DNA of 44,862 nt from Thermoflexaceae bacterium (GTDB lineage Bacteria > Bacillota > Clostridia > Lachnospirales > Lachnospiraceae), in contig JAQXXN010000045.1 of NCBI GenBank assembly GCA_029226085.1, positions 1-44,862 on the forward strand, written 5' to 3'. Position 1 is the first letter of the stretch. Every line of letters starts with the position of its first letter. Positions 41,995 through 44,862 of this stretch are shown piece by piece. Position numbers and translations under genes: made by a program. The notes beneath the pieces are model-generated. The model saw nothing but the letters and a program-made list of their open reading frames with translations, did not search any database and was not told where the DNA came from.

Positions 41995-42399
41995 TTAATT
42001 TACTTCTGAATCATCCATATCAGAATCATCTCCGTCATCACTATGATCATGTCCAAAGTCTTCTTTGCTGATAACACGTTTTGCCATTCTTTCCTTCTCG
42101 ATAGCTTCCGAAAGCAGCTCTTTGACTTCTTTGGAATTCTTTATGTTCAGTATCTTAAAATCCCCCAGTGTCTTATCGGCTGAACAGCAGGAAATCGTTC
42201 CAAGACCAAATATTCTCTGTCCAAATGTTCGTGTCAGTGATACATCGGTTACCCGGTACAGACGAACCTCATCTTCCCTTACATTAAAAATGCCCTTTTC
42301 AATGAAAAAACGGTCCTTTGTCAGACTGTACTTTGTAAATGACCATGGAAGGCCAAATATTGTCCTCTTTCTGTCTTTCCAGATAATTTCCCTTTCCAT
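41995..42399 (-). CDS. Bacterial PH-domain (YdbS/bPH2-like) protein
   Basis: A 134-residue soluble protein. IIWKDRKRTIFGLPWSFTKYSLTKDRFFIEKGIFNVREDEVRLYRVTDVSL has the pattern of a bacterial pleckstrin-homology domain (PF03703), usually seen next to membrane helices. Here helices are absent and the C-terminus is an acidic His/Asp tail (HDHSDDGDDSDMDD) that might bind metal. Function is unknown. AAAGGAGG lies eight bases before the ATG, and nfo ends 14 bases upstream, so the two are co-transcribed. Confidence 0.8.
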   Translation of the reverse strand: MEREIIWKDRKRTIFGLPWSFTKYSLTKDRFFIEKGIFNVREDEVRLYRVTDVSLTRTFGQRIFGLGTISCCSADKTLGDFKILNIKNSKEVKELLSEAIEKERMAKRVISKEDFGHDHSDDGDDSDMDDSEVN

Positions 42400-42413
42400 G
42401 TGGTATACCTCCT

Positions 42414-43247
42414 TTAGTTTTCATACAATTCTTTCAGTAAAAAGATTTCTTTTGCATAACCATCCAGTTCATTGGGTGTTTCCAGAAAAAACGGAAGCTC
42501 CCTAAGCTTTGGATGATTGATGATTCGTTTCATCGCTTCAATTCCGATACTTCCCTCGCCAATCTTTTCATGCCGGTCCTTATGACTTTCAAACGGATTC
42601 TTGGAATCATTTAAATGAATTGCCTTAAGACGTTTAAACCCAATGACCCGGTCAAACTCCTCCAGCACACCGTCCAGATTCCCAACGATATCATATCCTG
42701 CATCATATACATGACAGGTATCAAGGCATACACCAAGGTGTTCCTTCAATTCTACTCCGTCAATAATACTTCTTAATTCTTCAAAGGTTCTTCCGATTTC
42801 CGAACCCTTTCCTGCCATGGTTTCCAAAAGCACTGTTGTGGTCTGCTCTGGCTTCATGACCTCATTTAACATGGTAACTATATGCTGTATACCGGTTTCT
42901 ACACCCTGTCCCACATGGCTTCCCGGATGAAAATTATAAAAATTCCCCGGGGTATACTCCATCCTTAATAAATCATCTGCCATTGTCTCCCTTGCAAATT
43001 CCCTTGTTCTTTCATCCGCAGATGCCGCATTTAATGTGTATGGCGCATGTGCAAGAATAATGTCTATGCCGTTATTTTTACACAAGTCCTTGAATTTTGC
43101 AATATCGGATTCATCAATGGCCTTGGCACTTCCTCCCCTTGGATTTCTTGTAAAAAACTGAAAAGTGTTGCCTCCCAGGGATAAGATTTCCTCTGCCATG
43201 TGCGCATAACCCTTGGATGTTGATAAATGACAGCCGATTGTAAACAT
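42414..43247 (-). CDS. nfo: Endonuclease IV (AP endonuclease)
   Basis: Cuts DNA 5' to abasic sites in base-excision repair. The 277-residue TIM barrel carries the zinc-ligand motifs [58 protein letters not shown] and FLETPNE in the family order. AAAAAGGA precedes the ATG. It is the first gene of a pair with the PH-domain protein. RsmI and the methyltransferase upstream read in the same direction but are about 70 bases away. Confidence 0.96.
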   Translation of the reverse strand: MFTIGCHLSTSKGYAHMAEEILSLGGNTFQFFTRNPRGGSAKAIDESDIAKFKDLCKNNGIDIILAHAPYTLNAASADERTREFARETMADDLLRMEYTPGNFYNFHPGSHVGQGVETGIQHIVTMLNEVMKPEQTTTVLLETMAGKGSEIGRTFEELRSIIDGVELKEHLGVCLDTCHVYDAGYDIVGNLDGVLEEFDRVIGFKRLKAIHLNDSKNPFESHKDRHEKIGEGSIGIEAMKRIINHPKLRELPFFLETPNELDGYAKEIFLLKELYEN

Positions 43248-43320
43248 GTGTCCTTTTTCCTTTCTTATTTATTTCTAATGATTTCTGAGTCCACCTCAAT
43301 TTCCACAATAATCCAATCCC

Positions 43321-44178
43321 TCATTCCCCAATCAGTTCCTGATAAATATCCCGCTTAGACACTCCTCTGTCCTTTGCCGCCATTTTCATTGCCTCTTTTT
43401 TATCCATTCCCTGATTAACATACATTTCCACATGCTCTTTCACGGACATGGAAAGAAACTCTTCCTGCTTCTCTTTTTCAATCTCCGCAATCTTCTTTCC
43501 CGCCACCACAAGGACATACTCTCCCCGTGGTTCATTGACTTCATAGTAACGGACAGCCTCTTCAATCGTGGTAAGAAATGCATTCTCATATGTTTTGGTA
43601 AGCTCCTTGCAGACGGTAATTTCCCGTTCACCGCCCAGATACTCCCTAAGCTCTTCCAGTGTCTTTAACAGATGATGCGGTGCCTCATAAAGAATAATGG
43701 TTCTGGTTTCATTTACCAGTTCTTCCAAAATTCGCTTTCTCTCTTTCTTATCCGCCGGAAGAAATGCCTCGAATGAAAATCTTCTGGTTTCCCTTCCCGA
43801 CATGGTAAGTGCCGTAATACATGCTGCCGGACCCGGAAGGGACGTAACCTTAATTCCTGCTGCCAGGCACTGCCTTACCAGTTCCTCACCCGGATCCGAA
43901 ATTCCCGGTGTTCCCGCATCCGTAATAACCGCCACATTCATTCCCGAAAGAATCTTCTCTACAAGATACCTTGCCTTATCAACCTTATTAAACTCATGGT
44001 AACTGGTCATCGGTGTCTTAATGTCAAAATGATTCAAAAGCTTTATACTATGCCTTGTATCCTCCGCCGCAATTAAATCCACCGATTTCAGCGTATTTAA
44101 CACCCGGAATGTAATATCCTCCAGATTCCCGATGGGAGTAGCACACAGATATAATTTCCCACACAGCTTCTCTTCCAT
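43321..44178 (-). CDS. rsmI: 16S rRNA (cytidine-1402-2'-O)-methyltransferase
   Basis: RsmI methylates the ribose of C1402 in the ribosomal decoding centre. The 285-residue tetrapyrrole-methylase-fold protein has LYLCATPIGNLEDITFRVL at the start, AEDTRHSIKLLNHF, ITDAGTPGISDPGEELV for S-adenosylmethionine binding and SLPGPAACITAL, plus a C-terminal helical domain ending in a DRGVSKRDIYQEL segment. AGAGG precedes the ATG. The trmN6-like gene ends nine bases upstream, a pairing also known from Bacillus yabB-yabC. Confidence 0.96.
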   Translation of the reverse strand: MEEKLCGKLYLCATPIGNLEDITFRVLNTLKSVDLIAAEDTRHSIKLLNHFDIKTPMTSYHEFNKVDKARYLVEKILSGMNVAVITDAGTPGISDPGEELVRQCLAAGIKVTSLPGPAACITALTMSGRETRRFSFEAFLPADKKERKRILEELVNETRTIILYEAPHHLLKTLEELREYLGGEREITVCKELTKTYENAFLTTIEEAVRYYEVNEPRGEYVLVVAGKKIAEIEKEKQEEFLSMSVKEHVEMYVNQGMDKKEAMKMAAKDRGVSKRDIYQELIGE

Positions 44179-44187
44179 ATAATACCT

Positions 44188-44862
44188 CTATTCTTTATAA
44201 TGAATATCCCACAATTCCTGTGTATAAACCCCCGGCTCCTTATATACGACCAGCGGACTTTCTATCTTAACCATGGACTTTGCCCCCTTAATTGCATCAA
44301 TCAGCACCATGTTGGCTTCCTTGTCCGCAAATGGATGCACAAACCGTACCCTCTTGGGCTCCAGCTTATATTCCGTCAGCTTGTCAAAGATTTCCACCAG
44401 CCGGTGTGGCCTGTGAATCATGTAAAAATGCCCATTGACCTTTAAAAGTCTTGCCGCCTCCCGTACCACATCATCCAGGCTGCACAAAATCTCATGGCGT
44501 GCAATGGCTTTATGGCTGTCCGGATTGGTCAGTCCGTGGTTTTCATTCATATATGGCGGATTGGATGTTACCACATCATACCTGCCTGCTCCAAAAATTT
44601 TTGAAGCCTCCTTAATGTCCCCCTGTACAATCTCAACCTTTCCTTCCAGTCCGTTCATGCAGACACTTCTTTTAGCCATCTCCACATTGATATCCTGTAT
44701 CTCCAGTCCGTAATAATGCGCACCGCCATATCTTGCCTCCATGAGCATAGGAATAATGCCATTGCCCGTTCCCAGGTCAATGGCACTGTCTGTCTTTCCC
44801 ATCTTGGCAAATGCTGACAAAAGTACCGCATCAATGCCAAAACAGAAAATTTTTGTATTCTG
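44188..44862 (-). CDS. tRNA1(Val) A37 N6-methyltransferase-like protein (5' end beyond window)
   Basis: The visible part reads from the window edge as QNTKIFCFGIDAVLLSAFA, continues into AIDLGTGNGIIPMLMEARYG (S-adenosylmethionine loop) and contains the catalytic TSNPPYMNENHG. This places it with YabB/TrmN6-type N6-adenine tRNA methyltransferases. The ORF track begins at an internal TTG, but the frame stays open to the edge, so the gene is truncated by the window rather than broken. Perhaps 20-30 N-terminal residues are missing. It is followed after nine bases by rsmI. Confidence 0.85.
   Translation of the reverse strand, partial: QNTKIFCFGIDAVLLSAFAKMGKTDSAIDLGTGNGIIPMLMEARYGGAHYYGLEIQDINVEMAKRSVCMNGLEGKVEIVQGDIKEASKIFGAGRYDVVTSNPPYMNENHGLTNPDSHKAIARHEILCSLDDVVREAARLLKVNGHFYMIHRPHRLVEIFDKLTEYKLEPKRVRFVHPFADKEANMVLIDAIKGAKSMVKIESPLVVYKEPGVYTQELWDIHYKE

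Noticed and set aside
44188-44820. Start of the methyltransferase at the TTG given by the ORF track.
   Set aside because: The frame is open and family-like (QNTKIFCFGIDAVLL) right up to the window edge, so the true start is outside.
1-44862. CRISPR arrays, toxin-antitoxin pairs or other defence systems.
   Set aside because: I found no regularly spaced repeats with unique spacers, no Cas, nuclease or toxin-like small gene pairs.

Overview
The window looks like an ordinary chromosomal stretch from a low-to-moderate GC, flagellated anaerobe of the Lachnospiraceae (Clostridia). The basis is gene content: DapL-type lysine synthesis, a spmA/spmB pair, rubrerythrin, NiaR, a TSCPD protein, a PF06541-type membrane protein, a pstSCAB-phoU operon, AGGAGG-type ribosome binding sites and flagellin with FliS. 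A large surface-anchored PL9-type pectate lyase beside flagellar genes fits a pectin-using gut Lachnospira-like organism. That genus guess is an inference. I see no rRNA, tRNA, CRISPR array, transposase or phage gene, and no gene-free stretch longer than about 250 bases.

Layout. 1-1.6 kb (minus): an MBOAT O-acyltransferase and the start of its secreted partner. 1.8-3 kb (plus): dapL. 3-6.6 kb (minus): the pectate lyase. 6.8-13.3 kb (minus): a phosphate block, pstS-pstC-pstA-pstB-phoU preceded by ppk. Both pstS and ppk carry TTACAT-type repeats at 11/22-bp spacing, placed identically relative to the -10. 13.5-16.3 kb (minus): small alarmone synthetase, PHP phosphoesterase, MgtC-like protein and spmB. 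16.4-21.2 kb (minus): three tandem paralogous GT-C membrane glycosyltransferases with their own promoter and terminator, separating spmB from spmA (21.3-21.9 kb). 22-23.4 kb: an orphan coiled-coil protein. 23.6-26.5 kb (minus): hydroxyacid dehydrogenase, a small unknown, niaR, and a PTS EIIC-like membrane protein behind a candidate operator. 26.6-28 kb (minus): pgi. 28.2-31.1 kb: PF06541-like membrane protein (plus), mtnN (minus), TSCPD protein and a MurG-type transferase (both plus). 31.2-36.3 kb (minus): fliS, flagellin and a very large protein with a FliK-like C-terminus. 36.4-38.3 kb (minus): glgB. 38.5-41.3 kb (plus): acyltransferase, MraY-like transferase, rubrerythrin. 41.4-44.9 kb (minus): queT with a structured leader, a PH-domain protein, nfo, rsmI and a trmN6-like gene cut by the window edge.

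Working together: the phosphate genes form one regulon of uptake, control and polyphosphate storage. FliS, flagellin and the FliK-like protein form a late flagellar block with a sigma-28-type promoter. The MBOAT pair, the GT-C triplet, the acyltransferase 3 and the MurG/MraY-like enzymes are all envelope polymer building or decoration functions. The most unusual arrangement is the GT-C cassette between spmA and spmB, which leaves spmB without a visible ribosome binding site directly behind a terminator. Other points worth checking are an apparent ATT start codon on the MBOAT gene, the repeats at the niaR-PTS promoter, and the queT leader with a short ORF and a preQ1-like hairpin.
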